From: Pseudoxanthomonas suwonensis
GTDB taxonomy: Bacteria > Pseudomonadota > Gammaproteobacteria > Xanthomonadales > Xanthomonadaceae
Reading direction: 5' to 3'
Assembly: GCA_003240695.1 (NCBI GenBank)
Contig: QFNC01000029.1
Coordinates: 1-35,129, forward strand
DNA: 35,129 nt
Shown here piece by piece: positions 25,723 to 34,255 of this stretch; the first letter of the stretch is position 1, and each line of letters begins with the position of its first letter. A model generated the notes under the pieces. That model searched no databases. It was given only the letters and a program-made list of their open reading frames with translations, and was not told the DNA's origin. The position numbers and the translations under genes are program-made.

Positions 25723-27630
25723 TCATTCGCCGCACAGGCAGTGGGCCAGGATGGCCGGCCGACCGGCCTTGCGTTGCTGCAAGGCGGCTTCGACCACGCG
25801 CAGCTGGGCACCGGCACCGGGCAGCTCGCGGGCCAGCAGGCCACGCAGCACGGCCGAGTCGCCGATCAGCCAAGCGCCGATGCGGGTACCGGCAAAGCTG
25901 CCGACGAACTGCTCGAACGGGCTGCCGACGTGATCCATGTAGCGTACGCGGTAGTCCTTGGACTTGCCCAGCTTGGCACGCGCGGCGGCATCGGCCAGCG
26001 CGGCGTCCAGATCGCCCAGTTCGTCCACCAGGCCACGTTCCTTCGCCTGGGCACCGCTCCACACCCGTCCGCGCGCCACCACGTCCACCGCTTCGGGGGT
26101 GGTCTTGCGGCCCTGCGCCACCTTGGTGGTGAAGTCGCGGTACACCTTGTCGACGCCGGACTGCACGATCTGGCCCAGTTCCGGTTTCAGAGGACGGGTG
26201 ATGTCGAACACGTCCGCCAGCGGCGTGGTGGCCACGCCGTCGGTGCGCACGCCGATCTTCTCCAGGGTGCGCGGCACGGTGGGGATCATGCCGAACACGC
26301 CGATCGACCCGGTGATGGTGGAGGCATCGGCATACACGCGATCGCCGTTCATGCTGATCCAGTAGCCACCGGATGCGGCCAGCTGCCCCATCGACACCAC
26401 CACCGGCTTGCCGGCCTTCTTCAGTGCCAGCACCTCGCGGTTGATCACTTCCGACGCATAAGCCGAGCCGCCGGGCGAGTTGACCCGCAGCACCACGGCC
26501 TTCACGTCGTCGTCCTCGCGCGCATCGCGCAGCAGCGCGGCCACGGTGTCGCCACCCACGGTGCCCGGCGGCTGCTCGCCGTCCAGGATCTCGCCTTCGG
26601 CCACCACCACGGCCAGCTGCGGACGCTTGTCCACGGTTTTCGCCAGCGCGGTGTCCAGATGGGCCAGATAACCGCCCAGCGAGACCTGCCGGAAGCCGCC
26701 TTCGGCGTCCTCGTCGGCCTCGCCGCGCTCGACCAGCAGCTCCTCCACTTCGGTCCGGGTCTTCAGCCCATCCACCAGTTTCTGCTGCAGCGCATAGCGG
26801 GCCAGATCACCCCCCAGCGCCTGCACGCCCTGTGGCAAGGCATTGATGCCGGCGGCCAGCGCGGCGGCATCCAGCTTGCGCGCCTTGGCGATGTCGGCCA
26901 GATGGCGCTGCCACACGTCGTTCATCCAGTACAGGTCGGCTTCCTTGGCTTCCGGCGATGCCGCATCCAGGATGAACGGCTCTACCGCCGACTTGAATTC
27001 GCCCACCTTGAACACGTGCCAATCCACGCCCAGCTTGTCGCTGAACATCTCGCGCATGTACGGGGTGGTGCGCGACAGGCCCAGCAGGCCCACGCCGCCG
27101 CCCATCGGGTCGGTGTACACCTCGTTGGCCTGTGCGGCCAGCAGGTAGTTGTTCTGGTCGTACAGGTCGCCGTAGGCCACGATCTGCTTGCCCGAAGCGC
27201 GCAGCTCGGCCAGCTTGGCCGCGATGGGGCGCAGCGTCGCCAGGCCGGCAGACTGCAGCCCGTCGACATTCAGCACCACCCGCTCGATGCGCTTGTCGTC
27301 CTTGGCCGCCTCGATGGCGCGCAGCAGGTCGCGCACCTGCACCTCGGCACAGCGACCCTGGCTGTCGTAGGCCATCAGCTGGCGGGTGAAGGGATCACAG
27401 GTGTACTGCTCCACCAGGCGGCCTTCCGGCTGCAGCACCAGCGTGGTGCGCTCCAGCAGCGGGGTGGCACGGTCGCCGGATGCCAGTGCGGCCAGAATCA
27501 GCAGCAGCAGGCCGAAGAAGATCAGGTTGAAGATCAGTCGACGGGTGAAATTCATCGCATCCCACAGGCCCTTGAAGAAGCGGAAGATCGGGCCACGGCG
27601 CTTGGGTTCGTTCAGGGGAACGGCATTCAT
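25723..27630 (-). CDS. sppA: Signal peptide peptidase SppA, 67K type
   Basis: SppA is a membrane-bound serine protease that degrades cleaved signal peptides. This is the long proteobacterial form, 635 residues with two tandem ClpP-like domains. One N-terminal membrane helix is at about 32-51. The catalytic dyad is Lys213 in KVGEFKSAVEPF (first domain) and Ser420 in GQLAASGGYWISM (second domain), and RVNSPGGSAYASEVI lies before the serine. The start at 27630 (MNAVPLNEPKRRG) places the helix properly; the frame runs 19 codons further upstream without support. It lies between a MATE transporter and an SDR gene on the same strand. Confidence 0.95.
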   Translation of the reverse strand: MNAVPLNEPKRRGPIFRFFKGLWDAMNFTRRLIFNLIFFGLLLLILAALASGDRATPLLERTTLVLQPEGRLVEQYTCDPFTRQLMAYDSQGRCAEVQVRDLLRAIEAAKDDKRIERVVLNVDGLQSAGLATLRPIAAKLAELRASGKQIVAYGDLYDQNNYLLAAQANEVYTDPMGGGVGLLGLSRTTPYMREMFSDKLGVDWHVFKVGEFKSAVEPFILDAASPEAKEADLYWMNDVWQRHLADIAKARKLDAAALAAGINALPQGVQALGGDLARYALQQKLVDGLKTRTEVEELLVERGEADEDAEGGFRQVSLGGYLAHLDTALAKTVDKRPQLAVVVAEGEILDGEQPPGTVGGDTVAALLRDAREDDDVKAVVLRVNSPGGSAYASEVINREVLALKKAGKPVVVSMGQLAASGGYWISMNGDRVYADASTITGSIGVFGMIPTVPRTLEKIGVRTDGVATTPLADVFDITRPLKPELGQIVQSGVDKVYRDFTTKVAQGRKTTPEAVDVVARGRVWSGAQAKERGLVDELGDLDAALADAAARAKLGKSKDYRVRYMDHVGSPFEQFVGSFAGTRIGAWLIGDSAVLRGLLARELPGAGAQLRVVEAALQQRKAGRPAILAHCLCGE

Positions 27631-27712
27631 CGAGACAACACTCCGAAAATAGGCGTGCAGGGTAACGTGCCGACAGCGCCTTGGCATCGGCCGGAAGTCA
27701 TTGCGCCATTGG

Positions 27713-29086
27713 TCATGCCGGTGCGCTAGGCTGGTTCATCGCGATGCGGGCACTGCTGCGCCAGAAACGCAGCGCCAGCATCAACGCGGCAACGGTCAGT
27801 CCGGCGATCAGGCCGATCCACATGCCACGCGGCCCCCAGCCCAGTCCCAGGCCCAGCCCGGCGCCGACCGGCATGCCGATGCCCCAGTAGGCCAGTGCCG
27901 CCAGCAGCATCGGCACGCGCGTGTCCTTCAGGCCCCGCAGGGCGCCGGCGGACACCACCTGCACGCCATCGGACAACTGGAACGCCGCCGCATACAGCAG
28001 CAGCGTGGCCGCCAGAGCGGCCACCGCCACGTCGGTGGTGTACAGGCCGGCGATGGCGTGATGGCCGATCAGCATCGCCAGCGCACCCAGCGTCTGCGTC
28101 AGCAGCAACAGCGTGTACCCGGCCAGTGCCGCGCGACGCAGGCCGTCGCGGTCGCCGCGGCCCAGCGCATGGCTCACGCGAACCGTGGTGGCCTCGGCGA
28201 TGCCGAAGGGAATCATGAAGGCCAAGCTGGCCACGTTGATCGCGATCTGGTGCGCGGCCACCGGCAGTGCGCCCAGCCGGCCGATCAGCAGTGCGGTGAC
28301 GATGAACAGACCGCCTTCCATCGCCACGGTCACGCCGATCGGCAGCCCGGTGCCCAGCAACTCGCGGATCTGCGGCCAGCGCGGCGCATCCAGCCGCGCG
28401 AACAGGCCCAGATCGGCAAAGCGGCGTGCGCGCCACAGATACAGCAGGAATCCGAGCATCTGCGTCCACATCATCATCGCCGAGGCGTAACCCAGACCCG
28501 CCGCACCCAGTTCCGGCAGCCCGAAGTGGCCGAAGGCCAGCGCCCAGCCCATCGGAACCAGCACCAGCAACCCGCCCAGCCCGAACAGCATGGTCGGCAG
28601 CGACCAGTGCAGGCCGTCGCACAGGTAACGCAGGCACAGATAGACCGTCAGCGCCGGCACGCCCCAGCGGATGCCGTGCAGGAAACCGGCGGCGCCGGGC
28701 CGGATGGCCGGATCGATGCCCATCGGTGCCAACGCCAGCGGCAGCAGGCTCAGCAACAGCAGCATCGCCAAGCCCAGGGCAGCCGCCAGCCACAGCGCCT
28801 GCCGGAACAAGGGGCCGATGCGCGCCTGCTGGCCGGCACCGTGCAATTGCGACACCGACGCCGGCAGTGCCATCAGCGTGCCCATCGGGATCATCATCGG
28901 CAGCCAGAACAGCGCCGTGCCCACCGACACCGCCGCCAGCGTGGCGGTGCCATGCCGACCTGCGATCACGCTGTCCACGAAGCCGATCAGGCCCGTGGCC
29001 AAGTGTCCGGCCGCCAGCGGACCGGCCAGAACGGCGGTGCGGCGCAGATGCCGGTTGAATGACACTGCGGGAGGTGCGGCCGCCAT
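27713..29086 (-). CDS. MATE-family efflux transporter (NorM-like)
   Basis: This 457-residue polytopic protein has about twelve hydrophobic segments in two homologous halves, as in MATE transporters that export cationic drugs or metabolites using Na+ or H+. The N-terminal half has LAGPLAAGHLATGLIGFVDS, the usual helix 1 pattern with an Asp in helix 1/2. The second half has GLPIGVTVAMEGGLFIVTAL and the AAHQIAINVASLAFMIPFGI block typical of NorM-type members. I use the ATG at 29086; a GTG two codons earlier is possible. The gene is divergent from the DUF3667 gene with a 41-bp spacer. Substrate unknown. Confidence 0.9.
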   Translation of the reverse strand: MAAAPPAVSFNRHLRRTAVLAGPLAAGHLATGLIGFVDSVIAGRHGTATLAAVSVGTALFWLPMMIPMGTLMALPASVSQLHGAGQQARIGPLFRQALWLAAALGLAMLLLLSLLPLALAPMGIDPAIRPGAAGFLHGIRWGVPALTVYLCLRYLCDGLHWSLPTMLFGLGGLLVLVPMGWALAFGHFGLPELGAAGLGYASAMMMWTQMLGFLLYLWRARRFADLGLFARLDAPRWPQIRELLGTGLPIGVTVAMEGGLFIVTALLIGRLGALPVAAHQIAINVASLAFMIPFGIAEATTVRVSHALGRGDRDGLRRAALAGYTLLLLTQTLGALAMLIGHHAIAGLYTTDVAVAALAATLLLYAAAFQLSDGVQVVSAGALRGLKDTRVPMLLAALAYWGIGMPVGAGLGLGLGWGPRGMWIGLIAGLTVAALMLALRFWRSSARIAMNQPSAPA

Positions 29087-29127
29087 GCGCACGCCGGAAG
29101 TCGGGAAGGCGGGTATCTTACGTGCTG

Positions 29128-29562
29128 ATGCCCAGTGATCGCTCCATGCAGCCGCAGCCCGCCGATCAAGCAGCGAACATGGCCTCGCCGCCGGGCGCGC
29201 AATCGCACGCCGGCGTGTGTCGCAACTGCGGGGCGATCCTGCACGGCGCCTGCCGCCAGGACTGTGGCCAGTCGGCGCACGATCCGCTGGCCAGCGTCGC
29301 GCATGCAGTGGCAGAGGTGTTCGAGTCGTTCTGGCACGTGGACGTACGCATGTTCCGCAGCCTGCGCGACCTGCTGGTACCCGGTCGCATCGCCCGGGCC
29401 TACCTGGATGGCCACCCGCGCGCGCTACATCCCGCCGTTGCGGCTGTCGTGGTCCTGAGCGTGATCACCTTCTTCATCGTCGCGGCCGGGATCACCGATG
29501 GCCTGGCGCTGGCGCTGGCGCTGGCGCTGGCGATGATGCTGTCGTTCGTCGGCAAGGCATGA
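29128..29562 (+). CDS. Short DUF3667-domain protein
   Basis: This 144-residue protein has a zinc-ribbon-like N-terminus with Cys31, Cys34, Cys42 and Cys46 (CRNCGAILHGACRQDCGQ). The conserved block MFRSLRDLLVPGRIARAYLD then leads to hydrophobic segments (about 103-120 and 124-141). This is the DUF3667 pattern, but family members are usually over 200 residues with more membrane helices, so this one looks shortened at the C-terminus. The last helix is coded by a perfect 6-bp repeat (LALALALALA). The stop overlaps the start of the DUF4286 gene. An in-frame ATG at 29146 is an alternative start. Function unknown. Confidence 0.7.
   Translation: MPSDRSMQPQPADQAANMASPPGAQSHAGVCRNCGAILHGACRQDCGQSAHDPLASVAHAVAEVFESFWHVDVRMFRSLRDLLVPGRIARAYLDGHPRALHPAVAAVVVLSVITFFIVAAGITDGLALALALALAMMLSFVGKA
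29503..29532 (+). repeat. Hexanucleotide tandem repeat, five perfect copies of CTGGCG
   Basis: Five uninterrupted CTGGCG units lie inside the DUF3667 gene and encode LALALALALA in its last membrane segment. Because the unit is two codons, copy-number change would alter helix length by two residues without shifting the frame. Confidence 0.9.
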
Positions 29563-29861
29563 TCGTGTATCAAGTCGATCTGCAGGTGGATGCCGCAATC
29601 GCGGATGCCTATCTGCCCTGGCTGCGGGCACATGTGCGGCAGATGCTGGCCTTGCCCGGATTCGAACAGGCCACGCTGCTGGCGGTGATCGATCCGCCGC
29701 CACCGGCCGACGCGGTGCAGTGGTGTGTGCAATACCGGCTGCGTGATCAGGCCGCGCTGGATGACTACCTGCGCAACCACGCCGCGGCGATGCGCGCCGA
29801 GGGTCTGCAACGATTCGGTGCTGCCGTGCGGGCCAGCCGACGGGTGCTGCAGCCGGTCTGA
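29559..29861 (+). CDS. DUF4286 family protein
   Basis: This 100-residue protein begins MIVYQVDLQVDAAIADAYLP, the characteristic start of DUF4286. The C-terminal half, YRLRDQAALDDYLRNHAAAM, then RFG and RRVL, also fits. The fold is probably a ferredoxin-like (dimeric alpha/beta barrel) small cytoplasmic protein; no activity is known. The start is set by the ATGA overlap with the DUF3667 gene. The stop is 19 bp from the convergent DUF3106 gene. Confidence 0.82.
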   Translation: MIVYQVDLQVDAAIADAYLPWLRAHVRQMLALPGFEQATLLAVIDPPPPADAVQWCVQYRLRDQAALDDYLRNHAAAMRAEGLQRFGAAVRASRRVLQPV

Positions 29862-29880
29862 CCAGCCTGGGCGTGCCCGA

Positions 29881-30525
29881 TCAGCGATCCAGCCAGCCAT
29901 GCAGCCATGCGGCGCGACCCACCGTTGGCGTGGCCAGCAGTTCGCTGCGCAGCTGCTCGCGCTGTTCCGGCGGGATGCGCTGTGCCAGCACGGCCAGGTC
30001 GGCGCGCTGCTGCGGTGTCAATTGCCGCAGCACCTGCAGCAGCGGTTCGCGCTGGGCGTCGGGCACCTGCAGCAGCAAGGGCGCCAGGCGGATGAAGTCG
30101 CGCCCCAGCAATGGTCCCAGCAGCCAGCCGCGCTGCTGCAACGGGTCCTGCGCGGCAAACCGCTGCCGCAACGCCTGCTGCTCGGCCATCGGCAACACGG
30201 CGAAGGCGCGGGCAGCGGCGGCGATCCGGCTGCGTTCGCCGTCGGGCAATGCCTGCCAGGCCTGCCAGCGGGTCCGTGCCTGTTGGCGATCGGCCTGATT
30301 GCGCGCGTCCCACGCCTGCAAGCGCCGCTGCAGATCGCGGCGCTGGTCGGCATTCATGCCATCCAGCACGGCCTGACGCTGCTGCAACTGCGTCTGCACC
30401 GCCGTGGGCAGGCGTTGTACGGCCTGGGCCAGTTCCGGCGGCAATGCACGCAACGTGCCTGCGGTCATCGTCAGCACCAGCAGGGACAGCATCGTCCAGT
30501 CACGGCAGCATCGGTCAGGGCGCAT
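29881..30525 (-). CDS. Exported DUF3106-domain protein
   Basis: This 214-residue protein has an N-terminal signal-peptide-like segment (about 12-28) ending in an Ala/Leu stretch. A long charged helical region very rich in Gln, Arg, Leu and Ala follows, with repeated L-x-x-L-P/T-x-x-x-R units such as LPDGERSRIAAAARAFAVLP and LTPQQRADLAVLAQRIPPEQ. This is the DUF3106 pattern; the proteins are periplasmic and uncharacterised. The start at 30525 overlaps the end of the upstream sigma-like gene by 11 nt, so the two are coupled. The family is often found behind an ECF-type sigma gene in this lineage. Confidence 0.8.
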   Translation of the reverse strand: MRPDRCCRDWTMLSLLVLTMTAGTLRALPPELAQAVQRLPTAVQTQLQQRQAVLDGMNADQRRDLQRRLQAWDARNQADRQQARTRWQAWQALPDGERSRIAAAARAFAVLPMAEQQALRQRFAAQDPLQQRGWLLGPLLGRDFIRLAPLLLQVPDAQREPLLQVLRQLTPQQRADLAVLAQRIPPEQREQLRSELLATPTVGRAAWLHGWLDR

Positions 30526-31483
30526 CGGCACTCTCGCTGGCAGGTGCCGCAGCCGGGCCGTCAACTGCAACCAGTGGCGGCAACGCGGCATCGTCCGGCG
30601 GCACGCCTTCGCGTTCGGCTGCGTACCAGGCATGGAACGCCAGGTCCTCGATCACCGGCGCATCGGCGGTCTGCGTCAGCAGCTCGAAATCCGGGTGGGT
30701 CAGCAGATAGGCGGCCTTGCCGTAACCTGCGGCCGGTGGGCTGTCGGGCAGCGCCACGCTGCGCACGCGCGGGCTGCCATCGGCGTTCCAGCGCCCGAAC
30801 GGCCAGTACACCGTCGCCGCCAGGGCCAGCACGCAGGCTGCCGCCGTCGCCGCCAGTGCCGGACGCATCCAGCGTGCCGGAGGCGATTCCGGCTCCGGAT
30901 CGAACGGCTTTTCCGGCGACCAAGGGCCGATCAGCTCCGCATGCCGTCCCTGCACGCCGGCCTGGCGCACCCGCGCCAAGTGGGCCAAGCGTTCCGGGGT
31001 CAGCGCGCGAGCGTTGGCGGCGATCGCATCCACCAGCGCCTGCAGCGCGGCCTGATCCACCCCGCCGTCGTCCGCCTGGTGCGGCAGCGCCCGTTGCAGG
31101 GCCTGGCGGTAGTCGCCGCGACTGATCCCCAGCACCGCGGCTGCATCGGCCTCGCCCAGCGCCGCGGCCAAACGCAGCAGCAGCGCGGCGCGCAGGCCCC
31201 CATCCAGCACGGTCAGATGGGCGACCTCCGGCGGCCAGGCATCCCCGGCCGGCTCGGCGTGGCGCAAGTGCGGATCGGCCAGCAGCGTGGTCCAGAACAG
31301 CACCGGCCACTGCTCGCGCGGGGTCTGCAACGCAGCAAAGCGGAACGGGCGCAGCGCCGACGCATAGGCCTGGTCGCCACGACTGGCGCTGCCGGTCTGC
31401 AGTTGCGCAAACACCACCGCACGGTGCTCCAGGCCGCGCAGGAACGCGGCCAGATCGGCAGTCAGGTCGGCAGGGGGGATCAC
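30515..31483 (-). CDS. Sigma-70-like/membrane hybrid protein of unknown function
   Basis: This 322-residue protein starts at a GTG (31483); no in-frame ATG lies upstream before a stop. Residues 13-133 loosely resemble a degenerate ECF sigma factor: a region 2-like N-terminus, then a helix-turn-helix-like LGEADAAAVLGISRGDYRQA (110-129) similar to sigma region 4. One membrane helix follows (about 207-228, ending AATVYWPFG). The C-terminal ~90 residues are acidic and Pro/Ala-rich and should face the periplasm. A sigma-like cytoplasmic part tethered to a membrane helix is unusual; an anti-sigma-like or regulatory role is equally possible. It is coupled to the DUF3106 gene. Confidence 0.55.
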   Translation of the reverse strand: MIPPADLTADLAAFLRGLEHRAVVFAQLQTGSASRGDQAYASALRPFRFAALQTPREQWPVLFWTTLLADPHLRHAEPAGDAWPPEVAHLTVLDGGLRAALLLRLAAALGEADAAAVLGISRGDYRQALQRALPHQADDGGVDQAALQALVDAIAANARALTPERLAHLARVRQAGVQGRHAELIGPWSPEKPFDPEPESPPARWMRPALAATAAACVLALAATVYWPFGRWNADGSPRVRSVALPDSPPAAGYGKAAYLLTHPDFELLTQTADAPVIEDLAFHAWYAAEREGVPPDDAALPPLVAVDGPAAAPASESADAP

Positions 31484-31926
31484 GGGATGCTGTTGCCACG
31501 CGGCACGGGCCGGGCGCCATCATACCGGTCGCCACGGCGGCTTCGGCGGGTTGACAAGGCGCCCATCATCCGTTCCACGGCAGCCATTCGCGCGATGGGT
31601 TGTACACAGCGGTCACGAAGACGTCATCGGCGGGTTTGTCAAGCCCTTCGGAATCGCTCGCAGACGATGTTCCACACCTAAGTCTTTGATTCCAATGAAG
31701 ATGCCGGGAGTGGCGTTTTTTTCGCCAGCCTTCGAATGACAGGCATTTTACGGTCATTCACGTCCCCCGCCAGCGGTGATGCACAGACTTATCCACAGAA
31801 CATGTGGATAACGATGAAATCCGTTGATCACCAGTCACTTGCGGCAACTTTGCACGGCTGACCTGCAACTGCACCCCGCAACTGCGCCCGGCCGGATGCC
31901 GCCGCCGACCCGACTACACTGCACGC
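31484..31926. other. priA: Intergenic region upstream of priA
   Basis: This 443-bp space between divergent genes is less GC-rich than its flanks. It holds the two inverted DnaA boxes (31789-31811), a degenerate DnaA-like TTGTACACA at 31600-31608, an isolated TTGACA at 31551-31556 without a good -10, and an inverted repeat GAATGAC/GTCATTC (31734-31740 and 31753-31759). A 63-codon frame on the minus strand (31757-31566) lacks recognisable sequence and is not called as a gene. Confidence 0.5.
31789..31811. promoter_or_regulatory. Pair of inverted consensus DnaA boxes upstream of priA
   Basis: TTATCCACA (31789-31797) and its exact inverse TGTGGATAA (31803-31811) are separated by GAACA. Both match the strongest E. 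coli DnaA box (TTATCCACA) at all nine positions. They lie 115 bp before the priA ATG. Binding by DnaA is inferred. The palindrome could also form a hairpin or bind another regulator. Confidence 0.7.
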
Positions 31927-34128
31927 ATGCCATTCCCAGTGCTCGTGTCGGTCGCGTTGCCGGTGCCGTTGCCGCGCCACTTCGACTACCTGCCGCCAAC
32001 CGATGGCACGCTGCCTGCCATCGGCAGTCGGGTGCGGGTGCCGTTCGGCCAGCGCGAACTGACCGGGGTGGTGATCGGCCACACCACTGCCGACCCGACC
32101 CTGCAGGCCGACTGGCGTCCGCTCAGCGCCGTTCTGGATGAACACCCCCTGCTGCACGGCGAACTGCTGGCCAGTCTGCGCTGGCTGGCCCGGTACCTGC
32201 ACGCGCCGCTGGGCGAAGTGCTGGCCACCGCCCTGCCCACTGCACTGCGTCGCGGCGACGCCCTGCCCGACACCGCCCGGCACGGCTGGACCCTGACCGA
32301 AGCCGGCCGCACCGCGCTGCCCGCCCTGCGCACGGGCCAGCCCAGGACATTGGCGGAACGCCTGCAGGGGGGTCCACTGTCCGAACGGCAATTGGATGCC
32401 GCCCATCCCGGCTGGCGTGGCCCGGCACGGCGCCTGCACACGCGCGAATGGATCGAACGCATTCCGCTGCCAGCCGAAACCCCCACGCCACAGTCCGGCC
32501 CGGCATTGAACGACGACCAGCAGACCGCCGCGGACGCCATCCGCGCCGCGCACGGATTCACCCCCTGCCTGCTGGACGGCGTGACCGGCAGCGGCAAGAC
32601 CGAGGTGTACCTGGATGCCATCGCCCACTGCCTGCAGCGCGGCCGGCAGGCGCTGGTGCTGGTGCCGGAAATCGGCCTGACTCCGCAGCTGCTGCAACGC
32701 TTCCGGCAGCGGCTGGGCATCACCGTGCACGCCCTGCATTCGGCCTTGGGCGATGGCGAACGCGCCGCGGTGTGGACTGCCGCCCTGCGCGGCGATGCAC
32801 GGGTGATCGTGGGCACGCGCTCGGCCGTGTTCGTGCCGCTGCCCGACGCCGGCGTGATCATCGTCGACGAGGAACACGACGGCAGCTACAAGCAGTTCGA
32901 TGGCATCCGCTACCACGCCCGCGATGTCGCCCTGGTCCGCGCCCGCGCGCTGGACGTGCCGATCGTGCTGGGCAGTGCCACCCCGGCACTGGAAAGTCTG
33001 CACAACGCACGCACGGGCCGTTACCGCCTCCTGCGCCTGCCGCAGCGTGCGGGCAGCGCGCGTCCACCAGAAGTACGCATTCTGGACGTGCGCAAGCGTC
33101 CCCTGCAGGCCGGGCTATCGCCGGAACTGCTGCAGGCCATCGATCGGACCCTGACGGCGGGCGGCCAGGTGCTGGTGTTCAGGAACCGGCGCGGCTATGC
33201 CCCCGTGCTGCAATGCCACGACTGCGGCTACAGCGCGCACTGCCCGCGCTGCAGCACGCCGCTGCATGCCACCCCCATGACCGTGCACGCCGGCGGCCGC
33301 CGCCTGCAATGTCACCACTGCGGCCGGCGCCAACCCGCCCCGCTGGCCTGCCCCGACTGCGGCGGACTGGCCCTGCAGCCGCAGGGCAACGGCACCGAGC
33401 GCATCGAAGCCCTGCTGGCCGAGCGGTATTCCGACCACCCGGTGGTGCGCATCGACCGCGGCAACACCCGCCAGCGCGATGCCCTGCAGCGGCATTTCGA
33501 AGCCCTGGGACACCGCCCCGGCATCCTGGTGGGCACGCAGATGCTGGCCAAGGGCCACGACCTGCCGAACCTGCTGCTGGTGGCCGTGGTGGGCGTGGAC
33601 GAAGGGCTGTTTTCGGCCGATTTCCGCGCCAGCGAGAAACTGGCGCAACTGCTGATCCAGGTGGCCGGGCGCGCCGGCCGTGCCGACAGGCCGGGCCAGG
33701 TGATCCTGCAGACCCATCACCCGGATCACCCCTTATTGAACCTGCTCATCCACGGCGGTTACCACGCCTTTGCCGACAGCGAACTGCCGCAGCGCGAAGC
33801 GGCCGGATTTCCGCCGTATTCGCATCTGGCCCTGCTGCGCGCTGAAGCCAGACACGCCGACCCGCCGCAGCAGTTCCTGCAGGCCGCAGTGCAGGCCTGC
33901 CGGCACGCCATCGCCGAAAACGGATTGTCCGACATCCACCTGCACGGCCCCCTGCCGGCACCGATGCCGCGCCGCGCCGGCTACCAGCGCCTGCAGCTGC
34001 TGGTCCGTGCCAGACACCGCAAGCAGCTGCAGCGGCTGCTGGATGCCGTGGTGCCGCAGCTGCACGACCTGCCGGCGGCACGCAAGCTGCGCTGGTCGCT
34101 GGACGTGGATCCGGTGGAACTCGGGTGA
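31927..34128 (+). CDS. priA: Primosomal protein N', replication restart helicase PriA
   Basis: PriA recognises stalled or repaired forks and starts reloading of the replicative helicase. The 733-residue protein has the N-terminal 3'-DNA-binding domain (VSVALPVPLPRHFDYLPP, 7-24), the Walker A motif GVTGSGKTEVY (218-228) and the DEEH box (314-317). Eight zinc-binding Cys are at 430, 433, 439, 442, 462, 465, 475 and 478, and the helicase C-terminal motifs include GTQMLAKGHDLPNL and QVAGRAGRADRPGQV. The ATG at 31927 gives the standard N-terminus and length (E. coli 732). It is preceded by the DnaA-box palindrome and followed by the AT-rich island. Confidence 0.97.
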   Translation: MPFPVLVSVALPVPLPRHFDYLPPTDGTLPAIGSRVRVPFGQRELTGVVIGHTTADPTLQADWRPLSAVLDEHPLLHGELLASLRWLARYLHAPLGEVLATALPTALRRGDALPDTARHGWTLTEAGRTALPALRTGQPRTLAERLQGGPLSERQLDAAHPGWRGPARRLHTREWIERIPLPAETPTPQSGPALNDDQQTAADAIRAAHGFTPCLLDGVTGSGKTEVYLDAIAHCLQRGRQALVLVPEIGLTPQLLQRFRQRLGITVHALHSALGDGERAAVWTAALRGDARVIVGTRSAVFVPLPDAGVIIVDEEHDGSYKQFDGIRYHARDVALVRARALDVPIVLGSATPALESLHNARTGRYRLLRLPQRAGSARPPEVRILDVRKRPLQAGLSPELLQAIDRTLTAGGQVLVFRNRRGYAPVLQCHDCGYSAHCPRCSTPLHATPMTVHAGGRRLQCHHCGRRQPAPLACPDCGGLALQPQGNGTERIEALLAERYSDHPVVRIDRGNTRQRDALQRHFEALGHRPGILVGTQMLAKGHDLPNLLLVAVVGVDEGLFSADFRASEKLAQLLIQVAGRAGRADRPGQVILQTHHPDHPLLNLLIHGGYHAFADSELPQREAAGFPPYSHLALLRAEARHADPPQQFLQAAVQACRHAIAENGLSDIHLHGPLPAPMPRRAGYQRLQLLVRARHRKQLQRLLDAVVPQLHDLPAARKLRWSLDVDPVELG

Positions 34129-34255
34129 CCGGCATGCGCGCCGGAGTGCACGGGCAACGGCGCTTCGTGCCGGAAACAGCAAGGCCTGCAGCGACGCGGG
34201 GCTGCGTGGTTTTATTCGCGGGATGGCGAACTCAATAAACCAAGCTGTGAGATGT

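Noticed and set aside
29503..29532. CRISPR-like or iteron repeat
   Set aside because: It is a perfect hexamer microsatellite inside a coding frame, without spacers.
31566..31757. 63-codon open frame on the minus strand upstream of priA
   Set aside because: It has no recognisable sequence, no clear ribosome binding site, and lies across the regulatory space.
31789..31811. Chromosomal or plasmid replication origin
   Set aside because: There are only two boxes, with no AT-rich unwinding region, repeats or replication initiator gene beside them.
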